From Anaeramoeba flamelloides (taxonomy: Eukaryota > Metamonada > Anaeramoebidae): DNA of 64,000 nt. A model generated the notes under the pieces. It worked only from the letters and a program-made list of their open reading frames with translations. It did no database searches and was not told the origin of the DNA. The stretch spans positions 3,348,001 to 3,412,000 of the forward strand of contig JANTQA010000030.1 of the NCBI GenBank assembly GCA_027625915.1, given 5' to 3'. The position numbers and the translations under genes were made by a program. Positions 48,930 through 61,200 of the stretch are shown here, piece after piece (position 1 is the first letter of the stretch; each line of letters starts with the position of its first letter).

Positions 48930-51710
48930 TACTCAAACTGTTTGACTCACTCTTTTAAAGAGTTTGAGTTAAACACTTTTTCAGACTTTTGGTAATCACT
49001 TTTTGAAAAGTGTTGTATTTATTTATGAAAAAAAAAAAGAAATTGTGATCTAGATCTTGGTTTGGCTATTTAACCAAGTTTGTTTTTTTTTTTTTAATTT
49101 TTGTGTTTGAATTTCAAAAAGGAAAAGACAAAAAAGCTAAAAAACGTATTTTTTCTTTTTGTTTTTTAATAGGATCGATGATGACCCACAAAAAATCAAA
49201 AAAAAAAAAAATTAAAGTAATATTCTTGAAGAATGGGTTGTTTAAATTTGCTTTACTTTTTCAATTTTTTCTTTAATGTTATTTAATAACTCTTCAAGTT
49301 CTTGCTCCATTGTTGATATTTCTTTTGTGTTTTTTTCGATTTCTTTTTTTAATTCATCTTCTCTTTCTTCGAGTTTTTTTAATTCAGTTTTTCTTTGTTT
49401 TTCTTTTTTTTTATATTCTTCCACTTGTTTTTTCCATTCCTCTTCTTTTTTGTCAAGTGCTTTTGATTCCTCTTCAAGTTGTTTCTCGGTTTGTTTTAAC
49501 TCCTTCTCCATCGAAAGGAGAAGATTGTCAAGTTCGTTGTTGTTCATCTAAATATAAAAGTAATTCAAAAAAGGTGATATTTGAACTAAAATAATGGAAA
49601 AAAATGAGTTTGTTTGTTGTTTTGAGAGTGAAAGAAAGTAGAATTGGTGATGTTTTCTCGAATTTTGTTGAACCACTTGTCTTTTTAAGTGACTTGTGAG
49701 AAGTTATTAGATTCAGTAAATTATTTTTATTTATATCACATTTATTGATGATTTTGTATGTAAACTCTTTGGAAAACAAACTATTTCTTTACAAAAATGA
49801 TGATATCTTTGAAATAGATTTTTTAAATCAGAAGAAATTTCAAGTTGAAATTTTAAAAGTAATTTTTCCTTGACATACACAATTTTCCTATATTACCGAA
49901 ACTCGGACTTCTCTGACAATGAATTTTCTTACATACTTTAATTACTACCTTTTCAGGTGAAAATAGTGATTTTGTTGAGAAAAACGCTGAAAAATAGTTT
50001 ATTTTCTTTAAGGGAAAAGTAAACTAAAAAAAATCTTAAGTTAAATTTAAGAGCAAAAAAAAAACTTTTAACTAATCTTGAAATAGAAATATAATGATAA
50101 AAATTGGATTACTACAAAACCAAACTTTTAAAACTATTTAAGAAATGTATTTTTGTTTTTAAAAGTTTGATCCATTTTTCTGATTTTAGGAAAAATTACA
50201 AAATCCAACATATTTCTGGATTATTTCAATAAAAAAAAATTAATATTGAATAAAGAAAAAAATCTTATTATTGCCTTGAAAGGAAGTGTACCAAAATACA
50301 CTTTCAAAATAAAACGACTAAGTTCTAAAAATAACCCAATATAAGAAATCTACTTAATTTCAAAAAAAATTACAATAATAATTTTAAACTTGACATAAAT
50401 ATTTATAATTTTTTGATTCAATGAACAGTTCAAATCATTTTTTTCCTTTTTATTGAAACAAAAAAATTCGAGAAAAAAAAAACAGAACAATCAAATTAAA
50501 AATTCTCCCAAACTATATTTTTAAAACCTGGAAAATTCAACTTATAATCTAAGGAGAGGCTTTTGAATTTGATTATTTATACAGCCAATAATTAATAACT
50601 CAATATTAATTACATCAAGTAAATCGGTAACAAACCAAAGAGTAAACATAACAATAGACTTTACAATTTTTTCTCAATTTTTAAAAAATTTCCAAACATG
50701 TAAAACGAACTTAAATTAATAAATATAATTAAAAAATTCAGAACAGATATTAATGAAGAACTGATTTTAATACTCAAAGTTCCTTGTTTATACCCTTCAT
50801 ACTTAAAAAAGAGAATTGCCCAATAATTTAAATTTCAAGCAATATAATCCATATTTGTGAAATAAATAGATGTTCAATTTTTTTAGATCTTCAAGGACTC
50901 AATATTTGATTTATTGATATTCTATTTTTAAAAAAAAATTAAAGGATCAAGGTTATTTCTTTCTTCATATTTACTTTAAGAAAATAATCAAAGTGAGATT
51001 TCATCAAAAGAAAAAAAAAATGCACTTATTTCTTTTACTAATTTGATACATAAAATCCAACCAAAAACAAATCAGGACGTTTTGACTGAAAAATCATAAT
51101 TAGGGAAAAATGAACTCGATTAAAAATGATAACCCATCCCTGGAAAGTTGAAAAATGAAGTTTGTGTATTGGGTTTAATTATATTCTTGTATCTTTGTGT
51201 AAATAATTACTCTATTACCTTTGGGATAATAAAAATAAATTAGAGTAATTAGCCACTTAAATAACCCAATAAAAATCCCTTTTACAAAAAAATGATAAAT
51301 TTTCACAATTCCAACAAAATTCCCACAAATTTACCTTTCTTAGATACGATCCATATTCAATTTTGTAATATTCTATAATTTCCATTTCAAATTGAAAAAT
51401 ACAATACAATTCCCCAAATTGTTCTAAATATTTTTCACAGTCACTTTCGCAAGTTTGAAATGTTTACAAAATTTAAACTGTACTCGAAAACTACTTTAAG
51501 CAATTTTTTTTTTTAAATTTTCATTCAAAAGAATCTATTTGAAATATTATTTTTTTTTTTGTCTGTATTGATTTTAATTATTAAATTTTTATAATAATTC
51601 CCCAATTTCTTCCAAATGAAATTTCTTTTATTGAAGTGAATGTATAATAACATAACAATACAACACACACCCATGGTGAGAAAGTAGTCCTTAAAGGAAC
51701 CTTCTAATTA
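48930..51710. repeat. diverged segmental repeat, copy A (partner 55711-57735), contains the coiled-coil gene
   Basis: Blocks in the same order as copy B: CAAACTGTTTGACTCACTC (48934 on), ACTACCTTTTCAGGTGAAAA (49944 on), AATGATAAATTTTCACAATT through AAGTTTGAAATGTTT (about 51285-51470), and AATTTCTTCCAAATGA to AAAGTAGTCCTTAAA (about 51604-51695). The coiled-coil frame lies between the first two blocks and has no counterpart in copy B. The identity of the whole unit is uncertain: an old element or a segmental duplication. Confidence 0.65.
49242..49547 (-). CDS. 101-residue coiled-coil protein
   Basis: A single frame from ATG at 49547 to TAA, encoding MNNNELDNLLLSMEKELKQT followed by uninterrupted Glu/Lys heptads to KEKIEKVKQI. 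Leu, Ile or Met sit at heptad a/d positions (ELKKLEEREDELKKEI), so a long parallel coiled coil is likely, possibly a small dimer or bundle subunit. The stronger Glu bias and lower A/T content than the flanks support coding. There are no targeting signals or catalytic motifs, and no family is assigned. A GTAAAG within the last codons could be a splice donor, so further exons to the left cannot be excluded, though I found no convincing one. Confidence 0.68.
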   Translation of the reverse strand: MNNNELDNLLLSMEKELKQTEKQLEEESKALDKKEEEWKKQVEEYKKKEKQRKTELKKLEEREDELKKEIEKNTKEISTMEQELEELLNNIKEKIEKVKQI

Positions 51711-52348
51711 AATTGAAAATTTCGGTAAATTTCAGGTTTATTTGATGAATAGTTTTGAATTCAAGTTAAAATTACTTTTAAGTATCTAATAACGTTTCCC
51801 AATTTTGTACACCGAAGGTTTTTCAAAATGAAATCATTAAAATCATTTCTTAAACCAAATACTCCAGTTTTTAAATAAAAAGTGGTGATAGATTATCAAC
51901 AATTAAAATATATTTATAGAGTACTAATATTTTTAAAATAATGCCCATATAAATTTTTACCAAACCCTTATTGTAAAATAATTGCAGTGTTCATTTAACA
52001 AGAAAGTCAAGACATTAAAATGATCAAAACATCAAACAAATAAAAATTAAAGATCATGATTTTTTTCAAAAGTTCTAATATTAAAAAAAAATTCCAAAAA
52101 TAAAGGATCAAATATAAAAAATTGACTCAAAAAATATCAAAAAATTGTTGAGACAATTTTGTAAATAAAAAAACTTCAAAAGTTATTTAATTCCCAAGTT
52201 TGAAATTTGCTAAAAATATAAAGCAGTTCACCTTCAAAATTTATTTTTAATTTAATATACAATCAAATTCTTAATCTTTTATTCTATTGAAACAGGAAAA
52301 TCAAAAATGCAGTTTTTTATATCGAAAGATGGTATCTAGATAGTGGGT

Positions 52349-52382
52349 ACTTGTTTTTTTTTTTTTTTTTTTTTTTTTTTTT
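52349..52382. repeat. T34 homopolymer
   Basis: The longest homopolymer in the window, in intergenic DNA. Its true length is uncertain because such runs are prone to sequencing error. It could be the A-tail of an inserted cDNA on the minus strand, but no retrocopied gene is seen beside it. Confidence 0.9.
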
Positions 52383-52744
52383 GATCACTTGAATATGAAT
52401 AAATAAATTTGAAAATTTCAGCTATGATTGGACAAATATTGGAATTAAAAGTTCGGTTTTATTATTAATACATTTATTTACAATATAAGGAAAATTCAAC
52501 AACTTCGATTTTTTGGGAGGCATTATATTTATTGTTGATAGTGGTTTCATTATTTCTAAAAATTCTAATATGAAAAAAAGGATTTTTTTTTTTTTCCTTT
52601 TGGCTTAAAAAACACAAATAAATTCCAATGGAATTTTATAGCAATTCAGCTTTTGGATATTTAATTGAATATACGATAACTAATGACTTTTAATAAAAAT
52701 ATAATATAGGAAAAAATTACAAATCTTTGATATGTTATGTCATA

Positions 52745-53300
52745 GTTTTATAGGATTCAAAAGAATAGAAGAATTTATTTTACTTGATTATTTTGAATTC
52801 AGGAAAACCAAAATTAAAGTGTCCTAGAGTGCCGTCAAGTGTCAAGGTTTTTGTTACAATTTTCTGTTTTTTTATTAATTTCTCTAGGTTTTTTTTGAGG
52901 GTTTCTATTTTATTTGTTTGAAGCGTTCTAGGTTTTTTTGAGGTTTTTTTTACTTTAGAAATAAACGGAAAATTTTAAAAAAATCACTGTTTATTTTTAA
53001 AGTAAAAAAACCCAGAACACTAAACAAATAAAACAGAAAACCTCAGAAAAACCTCGAAGACTTCACAAATAAATAGAAAATTCAAAAAAACATAACGAAA
53101 ATATATTGATTCTCCATATAAACAAACAACTCAAGAAAACCTAAAGGTGGTTTTCCAGAATTCAAAAGTATAGAAGAGAAATCAAAGATTTTACTCAATT
53201 ATTTTAAATACTGTTAAAGATAACAACTTTTTTTTTTAATTTGAGAAATAAACCCAAATATCATTAAATTTATAGTTTTTTATAAAATTAAAAAAACAAA
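52745..53300. repeat. modular palindrome cluster 7 (long)
   Basis: Opens near AGAGTGCCGTCAAGTGTCAAG. TTTCTATTTTATTTGTTTGA / GCGTTCTAGGTTTTTTTGAG direct units follow. The centre is a TTTACTTTAGAAATAAACGG palindrome with its complement. Complementary CAGAACACTAAACAAATAAA units come next, then the GGTTTTCCAGAATTCAAAAG palindrome and a T-rich terminal half hairpin. It is closely parallel in layout to cluster 5. Confidence 0.85.
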
Positions 53301-53689
53301 CCTACTACAAAAAATATTTAAATCTGTATCCCCAACTTCCATTTTAAAATTAAGAAAATTTACAAATTATCTAAACACGATATTCCTATATTCATGATAA
53401 AAATTAATTAAAACATTAATTTTGCAACTTAATAGGTAAAATCATTATAATATAGAAATTATTGAACATATTGATCATCTTAATTGAGAATTCCCATCTT
53501 ATAAAAAAAATCGAAAATTTAGATTAAAGAAAAGATACGAAGAAAAAAAAAATAAAAAATATTTTTTACCTATTATTCAAAATAAAGAATTATATTTATT
53601 TTATCATTTGTTAATGATAACGAGAATTATAACACTTTAGTACAATTTCTAAACAATAATTTCGAAATGTGGGAAGTGCCACAAGTACT

Positions 53690-53885
53690 GTTTAGTGTCT
53701 AAGTTTTCCATGAATTAAAAGAATGGATAAAAAACAAAGGTTTTACTCAATTCATTTAAATTTTTAAAAAAAACCTATTGTAAAGTGCCTATGTTTTTTT
53801 TTTAATATAAGAAATAAATCGAAAATTAAATATTTTTTTTGATTTGTTTCTTAAATTTAAAAAAACCTAACTATAATAAGAGGAA
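53690..53885. repeat. modular palindrome cluster 8
   Basis: Two hairpins. The first is AAGTTTTCCATGAATTAAAA...TTTTACTCAATTCATTTAAA. The second is TTTTTTTTTAATATAAGAAA...TTTCTTAAATTTAAAAAAAC. Linkers are GAAGTGCCACAAGT, AAAGTGCCTATG and CCTAACTATAA. Confidence 0.75.
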
Positions 53886-55261
53886 ATTAATTTCTTATCT
53901 TCAAAGAAAAAAAAAAAGGGATGAAATTTCATAAAAAAATGTAATTTTTTCGCAATAATCCTGATTTTCAAACATATTTAGATTTTTTTTTTCAACTTTA
54001 ATTTGTTAAAATTATAATCCAAAACCTACATTTATCTGGAAGTTTAGATTTTTTTCTCCAAATCCCAGGTTTTTAAGGAATATAAGTTTTTTATTTAATT
54101 GATATGAATAAATTTTAAGTAATATTTTTCTCAACAGATTTTTAGATGTATCAGAGACATTGAACACATAAATTTACTTCTAATAACAACATATTTTAAT
54201 TTCAGTTACCTATTGGTAGAATAATTCCCGTATTAAAAAATGTTTAAAATAAATTCGTCTTTGATAATATTTGCAATTTTACATATAATACAATCTAAAT
54301 TTTTATTTCACTTTCTCTAATAAATTTGGCTCAAATTAGATGAAAACATGTAAAGATGACCACAAACCATTAAAAAAATAAAAAACTCTGATTAATTTTG
54401 TTCTTCCTGATCGGGTTTATTAATAGAAATAGTTTTTTCAAATCGGAATTCAACAGTAAATTACATTTTTTGAAAAAAAGATTTGGTAAATTGATCTTTA
54501 CTGGTGAGTGAAAAAGATCATATAAGTACTGTCAAAAATCCATATCTTCAATTTTTAAGATTCATTAGGAAATTCCAGAAACACACTAAGGATTGATCTC
54601 AATTACAAATCTGATCCTGTAATTTTCATCTCAAAATTTGAAATTATCAAAAATAATCTGTCACTTTTTTCACTCTATTGAACAAATTCTAATTTAATTT
54701 CATACATATTCTGAATTTCAGTTTAGACAATTGAAAGATTCCTAAAAATATTTAAGTGAATGAAAAAAAAGTGTCAAATTTAAAGGTATCTGATTTTTTT
54801 TTACAAATACAAATAGTGAAAACATTTACTCTCTTTTAATTTTATTTATTAATAAGTTTCCTTGACTGTGTATAGTTTTTTTAATCGAAAATTCTTTTAT
54901 TTGTAATAGGAAAGCCTTTGTTTTTGTATCTCTCTTTAAAAATAAAATTCATTTTAATAATTCCAATATCAGAAAAAATACTTTTTTACTGTAAAATTTT
55001 TTTCACATATTTGATGATTAGTTTTCACAAGTGTTTTTAAGAATTACTTCAGTGGTTTGATAATCAAGAACTATCATAAACAAGTGATTTTTTTCATAGA
55101 ATTATTGAATTTATTATTTGCAATTATTTGACATAATAAGAAAAAAGACTTAAAAATTGTGTCTACTTAATAAAAATCACAAAGTAAAGAAAAAAATTTT
55201 TTTTTAGAATTCATTTTTTGACTTTTATTCACTTTTTTAAATTTTTAGAAAAAGTTAAAAC

Positions 55262-58200
55262 ATGGGTTCTTCAAGCACCTCAAGTGACGAAGAAAAAAAC
55301 AAAAGTTAGTTTATTGTTTTTTCTGTTTATCTTCTTTTCTTTCTTTCTTTTGGATCTTAGTTCTTTAAAAATTTTGCCACAAAAAAAAATTTTTCTTTTG
55401 GATCTTCCCTATTTTTTCTTCCTGGCTTTACGTCCCCAAAAATTAACTTGGAAACTCATTTTTTGATTTTATTTTCTCTTTATTAACAAAACCTTTTATT
55501 ACATCTTATTTTGTTTTTTTCCTTTTTTCAAAATACCTTGATCATTCAGAAATTTTAAAAAACAAAAAGACAAAAGGAGAGTTTTGGAAATTTTTCTCTC
55601 ATTTGTTTTTTCAAGCCCTTTTTTTTTATGAAATAAATTGTTGTCAATGCTAATTGATCATCAAAATAAAAAAATGCTTGTAAATGTTCTAATGTATTGA
55701 AAAAGTGTTTTTCAAACTGTTTGACTCACTCTTTTACGCAGCTAAAGTTACAATTTAGCAAAATTTAAGTTGACACTTTTTTCAAGCAGTTGTAACTCAT
55801 CAAAAACACTTAATTCTTGATCCCTCTCACTCAAAAAAAGAAATCGATTGCAAAAAAAAAATTTACATAAAAGCAATTTATTTTTGTTGTTCTCGAGACA
55901 TGCTGTGGACTTAATTTCGATTTTGTCTTCAATTAAGCAACCCAAAAAAAGGAAATAAAACCAATCGCATCTCAAAAAACCATTTTTTGGATCGATCTGT
56001 TCTGTTGTTTAACAAAAAAACATTTCCAAAAAAGAAATAAAAAAGCTATTTTGACAATTTTTTATGGTTAATTTGCAATCACAAACCAAACCAAACCAAA
56101 CCAAATCAACCACAAATTTACTTGTTTAGAATTTATTTTTCAAAATTTGTAAAGGCTTTCTTTTTTTGAAAAAACTCTCATTTGACAACAAATTTCCAAA
56201 AACCAAAGCTAACAGTTTGAAATTCCTCCCTTCAAACTCAATAAAAAAAAATCTTGTTAGTCTTTCAAAAAAACATACTTCTATTTAAAGCTCTTAATTC
56301 GATCACAAACCAAAAAATAAATACTACCTTTTCAGGTGAAAACGGTGGAATTGTTGCAAAAAACACACTTGAAAAAGTTCGAAAATCAAAGTTAAATTCA
56401 TTCACAGAGAATTTCTTTAAGGGACTAGTCTCTATTATTTTTTTTTTAACCAACTTCTAAATAAGGACTCCTTATCTAGAAATATGTTTAATATTGAAAA
56501 TAAACAGGGTATTTTAAAAATCTAAGTAATTGGTAAAAAGTTTTCTCTATCCCTATTAAATTTAGGTAAAAAAATTTAATCGAGATTAGTCCCTGAACAA
56601 AAAAATGATAAATTTTCACAATTCCAACAATTTTCACAATTACCCCTCTTAGATCCAACTCAGAATTTGATTTTAAAATTTCACAATTTCCATTTCAAAT
56701 CAATAAACACAAAACAATTCCTCAATCTGTTCTAAAATTTTTTTCATGTTTTTTTTACAAGTTTGAAATGTTTTAAAATTTGAACTTGAAATTGAAATTG
56801 AAAATCCATCAAAGCCATTTATTTTATTTATAATTTTCATTCAAAAATCTATTTGAAAATTTTTTTTTTATGTTTGTTGTTTTTAACTTTGAAAAATAAA
56901 CTCTGTTTCAGTCAATGGAGCCCAAATTTTTTTTCAAATATCAATTATTTTTTATAATTGACTTTTGAAGAACAAATAAGAAATAAACAGAATAATAAAC
57001 CTCAAAGAATTGTTGATATATGTCTGAAAGAAAACTAATTTCTCAATAAATTTTCTTAAAAATTGAAAAACTCAAATTCTTAGGGATATTCAAAAAAATT
57101 GAGAAAAACAACAATGAAGTTCGTTTTGAACTTCTACTAGTATTTGAAGAATAAATAGGAAACATTTTTCACTTCATTTTCCATACTTTTCTTTTCGAAA
57201 TTAAGCCCCCAAACGAAGTTTGTTGGTATTTGTGGTATCTATTTGAAAAAGGAAATGAAAATGAAGTGAAAATTTTCCAAATTTATTAAACAAATATCAA
57301 GATCAAAGATCGAATTGAAATGCAATAGAAATCAATATGATTTCTCAACAATCTTTACATGGTTTCAATGACCTTAGAATAACACGTTTTTACCAAGTGA
57401 CTATTTATCTTGCAATAAAAAAATTTTTTGCAACTGAATGACGTTTTAAAAAAAAAATCGAAAAAAAATCGAAAAAAAAATGTGTAAAAATGTGAATTAA
57501 TGAGTTCAATTTTGAAAATTTCCAAAATAAAATTTTTCTTCTAATATCTATGCAAACCCTTTAAACACATGTATTATACGTATTACAACTGGGTTACTTT
57601 GACTGAAAAAGAGTTTAGTATTTTTTTCTCAATTTCTTCAGAATGAGAATTCTTTTTGAGAAGTGAACGTAAAATAACACAATAACAAAACACCACTCCG
57701 CTTGTCGGAAAAGTATTCCTTAAACTTGTCATTTTAAAAAAGCGAAAGCTTTAAGTAATATAAATTATTGATAATGTATTATTCTGTTTCATCTGTTAAA
57801 AACGAATTAAAAAGATTAAAATTTTTCTTGCAGTTTAATTAAATCTCTTGAATTTTCATTTTCAATTCGTTTTGTAAAGATAATTTCATTTTTTTAGCTA
57901 CATGTTTGGAACTTGAAATAACAATTTTTATTTGTTTATGGAAAAACGACAGTATTTGAAGAACCACATTTTGGAACGAAAACCACCGAATTATTAAGAG
58001 AGAGTGTGTGCGTTATATTGTTTGAAAGTTTCACTGTTTTTTTAACCATTTATTATGAAAATACCCTAATAAAAAAAATTTTTATAACATCTATAAAACA
58101 TTTTTATCACAAAATTTTCTTTTAAATGATGATTTTTTCAATATTTTTTGAAAAAATTCTTCTTATAACGAGCTTATAACATGTTACAAATTTTATAAAA

Positions 58201-61200
58201 CATTTTATAACAAACATTTATGTTATAAAAGTTCTTATTATAAAATTTTATAACATTTTAAACATTTATAACACCTTTACAACACGTTTATAACATGTAA
58301 TAAAAAATTTTTTATTAGGGTACCATTCGTAAAGAAAAAAAAAATTACAATTTTTTACCTTTATTTATTTTTTAAGGGTGAAATTTTTAATACCCTTGTT
58401 TGCCGTTAGGTTTTTTTTAATTTCTAAAATTAACAGAAAATTTAAATAATTTTCGGTTTATTTCTAAATTAAAAAAAAACAAGGCACTCTACGACACTTT
58501 ATGACACTCTACGTTAGGTTTTCCAGAATTCAAAAGAATTGTGTAAAATTATAAATTTTTCTCAATTCTTTTGAATTCTGGAAAACTGCCGTTAGTTTTT
58601 TTTTAATTTCTAAAATTAAAAAAAAACCTAGGTACTCTGCGGCACCCAGAGGCACTTTTCGAATTCCTAAACTTATTTTAGAAAATTTTTGAAAAGATTC
58701 CCATATTTTTTTATACCAACTAGGGCCAATAAAGACAGAGGAACTTTTTTGTTAATAATCGAAAAAAATTTATTATTTTTTATATATTAAAGATAGTAAT
58801 ATTTTTTAATTTAGATCTTCATATATTACGATTATTTTCATAGACTGGGCAATTTCATAGAAAATGATCCAAATCTTCGCTGATTTCTAAATTATTTTTT
58901 TTTTTTACACAATTCACTAAATTTTGATTTATTTTGTTCATAACATAGAAATAACTGTTTAAATAATTTGTGAATATTCTTGTCTTTAAAAGTGGGATTG
59001 AATCTTTCCATTTAAGATATCTTTTGTTATTTATTAACATTAGATTTTTCTTCTCTAAACCGAAGAAATTTAAGTAAAAAATGACAATTTCTTATTTTTT
59101 CAATATTCAGGAAATTAGTTTGATAGTGTGAAGTTTAACAAAAAATTCATTTTAATTAAAATAAAAAATCTAAAAACTATTTTATAAATGAAAATTTCCT
59201 GTATAGGACTTTCTAGTTGGAGTTTTCACATTATTTGAAGATGTTAAATATATTTTAAATTTAGTTTCCTAAATTTTTGGAAAGTAAAATTATTCATATT
59301 TGCAAAAATTATTACTTTCACTTTTTTTACAACTTTTAAAATTGAAAAATATTTTCCTTTTAATTCTTTATATAAATTTACACCCCAACCAAGCCTCTAG
59401 AAGCTAAAGAAAAAAATGAAAAAAAAAATTATGAAAAAAAAAAAAAAAAAATGTAAACATTGATTTGAAAAATATAAAAATGTGGAAATTTTGAAAATTT
59501 TTTCGACAATTTTTCTCTCCACTTGATCCATCTATTATCAAACTAAAATGGTGAATGAAGATTATGCATTGTTACCCACAATTGATATGTTTAACTGAAA
59601 CTGTTTTTAAGATACTTTGTAAAACTTTTTGTTTCCACTTTAACCAATAAGAAAGTATCATATTTGTAATATGTGTTAAGAATTCATTTCGAATGAACAT
59701 TCTTAAAATGTCTTTTGAATTTTTTTTTTCCTCATTGTATACAACTTTTTTGAAAAAGTTTCAAAATAATTTCCTTTTTGAAAAGGATCTTAAATACAAA
59801 ACACATTAAGAGAAGGTTTTAGGAAGAAATCAGAAATCAGAAATCAGAAATCATCTTCAATCTTAAGAACAGTACAAGAAGATATGAGACGGAAACTAAA
59901 ATTGATCATTCAAATTGAAATGAGTTTAACTAATTTTACAAACTTGACTAAAGTTAAATTGACAGCAATAGGTTTGAAATGGTTGTACTTTAATAATCCC
60001 CTTTGGAAAATGGTTAATATTTGAATTTATAAACAACTATTTTTGAAACAACTTTGAAAAATTTTTTTAAAACACTTTTAATAAACGACTGCTGAGAAAT
60101 TATTCTTCAAAAATATCCTCGGCTTTTGGATTCCAACAAAAAAATAAAAAGAAAATGATCTAAGATGCAATCAGTATTTTTTAATTTCCCCTAATTATTA
60201 AATTAAAAATTTTTTTTTTCAAAATTTTTTAATTTTATGATATATTATTAGAAAAGAAGAGTTCTTCTTCTTCCAGCGAAAAGGAAGACAAGGAAAAAAA
60301 AAAATGAAAACGTTTCTGAAGAAGAAAAAGAAAAGAAAGAAAACGAAGAAGTAAACAAAGAAGATGTAACAAAAGAAAAAAAAGAAAAAGGAAAAAAGAA
60401 AAACAAAAAAAAACGAAAAGGAAAGAAAAGCAAAAAAAACGGAAAAGGAAAAAAAAATAAAAAGAAAAAAGAAGAAAATGCAAATAAAGAAGAAAAGGAA
60501 GAAAAAAAAGAAAAAGAAATAAAAGACAAGAAAGAAAATCAAAATAATGAAGAAAAAAAAGAAAAAGAAAAAAAATTAGAAAATGAAGAAAAAAAAGAAG
60601 ATAAAGAATCAAAAAAGGAAAAATCAGATTCAGGTTCAGATCAAGATAAAAAATCAAAATCATCGGATCCTGATAAAGATTCCAATTTAAAAAAAGAGAA
60701 AACAAAAACAGATTCAGATAAAAAAGAAAAAAAAAAAAAGGATAAAAACGAATCGAGAAAAAAAAAAGAGAAGAAAGAAAACAAAAAAGAAAAAAGTTCA
60801 GAAAAAGAAGGGAAAGGCTCAAAATTTGGAAAACTTGTTTCAAAATTTAAGAAGCCAAAGGATAAACAAAAGGAACAAGAATTTGATATCTCAAAGATGA
60901 TCACAGAGGATATCAATAATCTTTCTCTCAAGGATTTCAGGAAATTAACAAAACAAGAAGAACAAAAAAAAAAAAAAATTGAACAAGAAAAAAACCGACA
61001 AGAAAAACTTGAAAATGCTAAAAAAAAAAAAAAGAGTCAAGATGAGAAAGAAACGCGAAAAGCAAAGAATCAAAAGAAAAAAAAATCAAGAGAAGAAAAA
61101 AATGAACCAGGACGAAATACTTTCAGAAGCCAAGAAAATAGATAATAAACGTAAAAAAAGGAAAGAAGAAGAAGAAGAAAAGAGAAAAACCAAAGAACAA

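Larger units (their letters stand above)
43733..49241. other. 5.5 kb intergenic between G-alpha and the coiled-coil gene
   Basis: Contents: palindrome cluster 5 (45250-45735), repeat pair 3 copy B (45800-46390), a TA microsatellite (46392-46423), repeat pair 5 copy A (46860-47190), palindrome cluster 6 (47195-47375), a CAGTCAG MITE (47692-47887) and the left part of a duplicated segment from about 48930. The somewhat more complex stretch at 44596-44814 has an open minus frame but no recognisable protein pattern. Confidence 0.65.
49548..55261. other. 5.7 kb intergenic upstream of the coiled-coil gene and of the Lys/Glu/Ser-rich gene
   Basis: It contains most of the segmental repeat copy A (to about 51710), a 34-T homopolymer (about 52349-52382), and palindrome clusters 7 (52745-53300) and 8 (53690-53885). 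From about 53900 to 55260 I see only A/T-rich DNA with no gene or clear repeat. Confidence 0.65.
55305..60251 (+). other. probable 4.95 kb intron of the Lys/Glu/Ser-rich gene (or intergenic)
   Basis: It contains the segmental repeat copy B (55711-57735), a CCCTAAT MITE (58064-58320), palindrome cluster 9 (58395-58650), repeat pair 5 copy B (58690-59035), an (AAACC)4-like run near 56084 and four tandem AGAAATC units (59827-59853). If exon 1 is wrong, this is simply upstream intergenic DNA. No gene was recognised within it. Confidence 0.55.

Noticed and set aside
60219-60931. Long Phe/Ser/Leu-rich minus-strand open frames
   Set aside because: They are antisense shadows of the Lys/Glu/Ser-rich gene; poly-A codons read as poly-Phe on the other strand.
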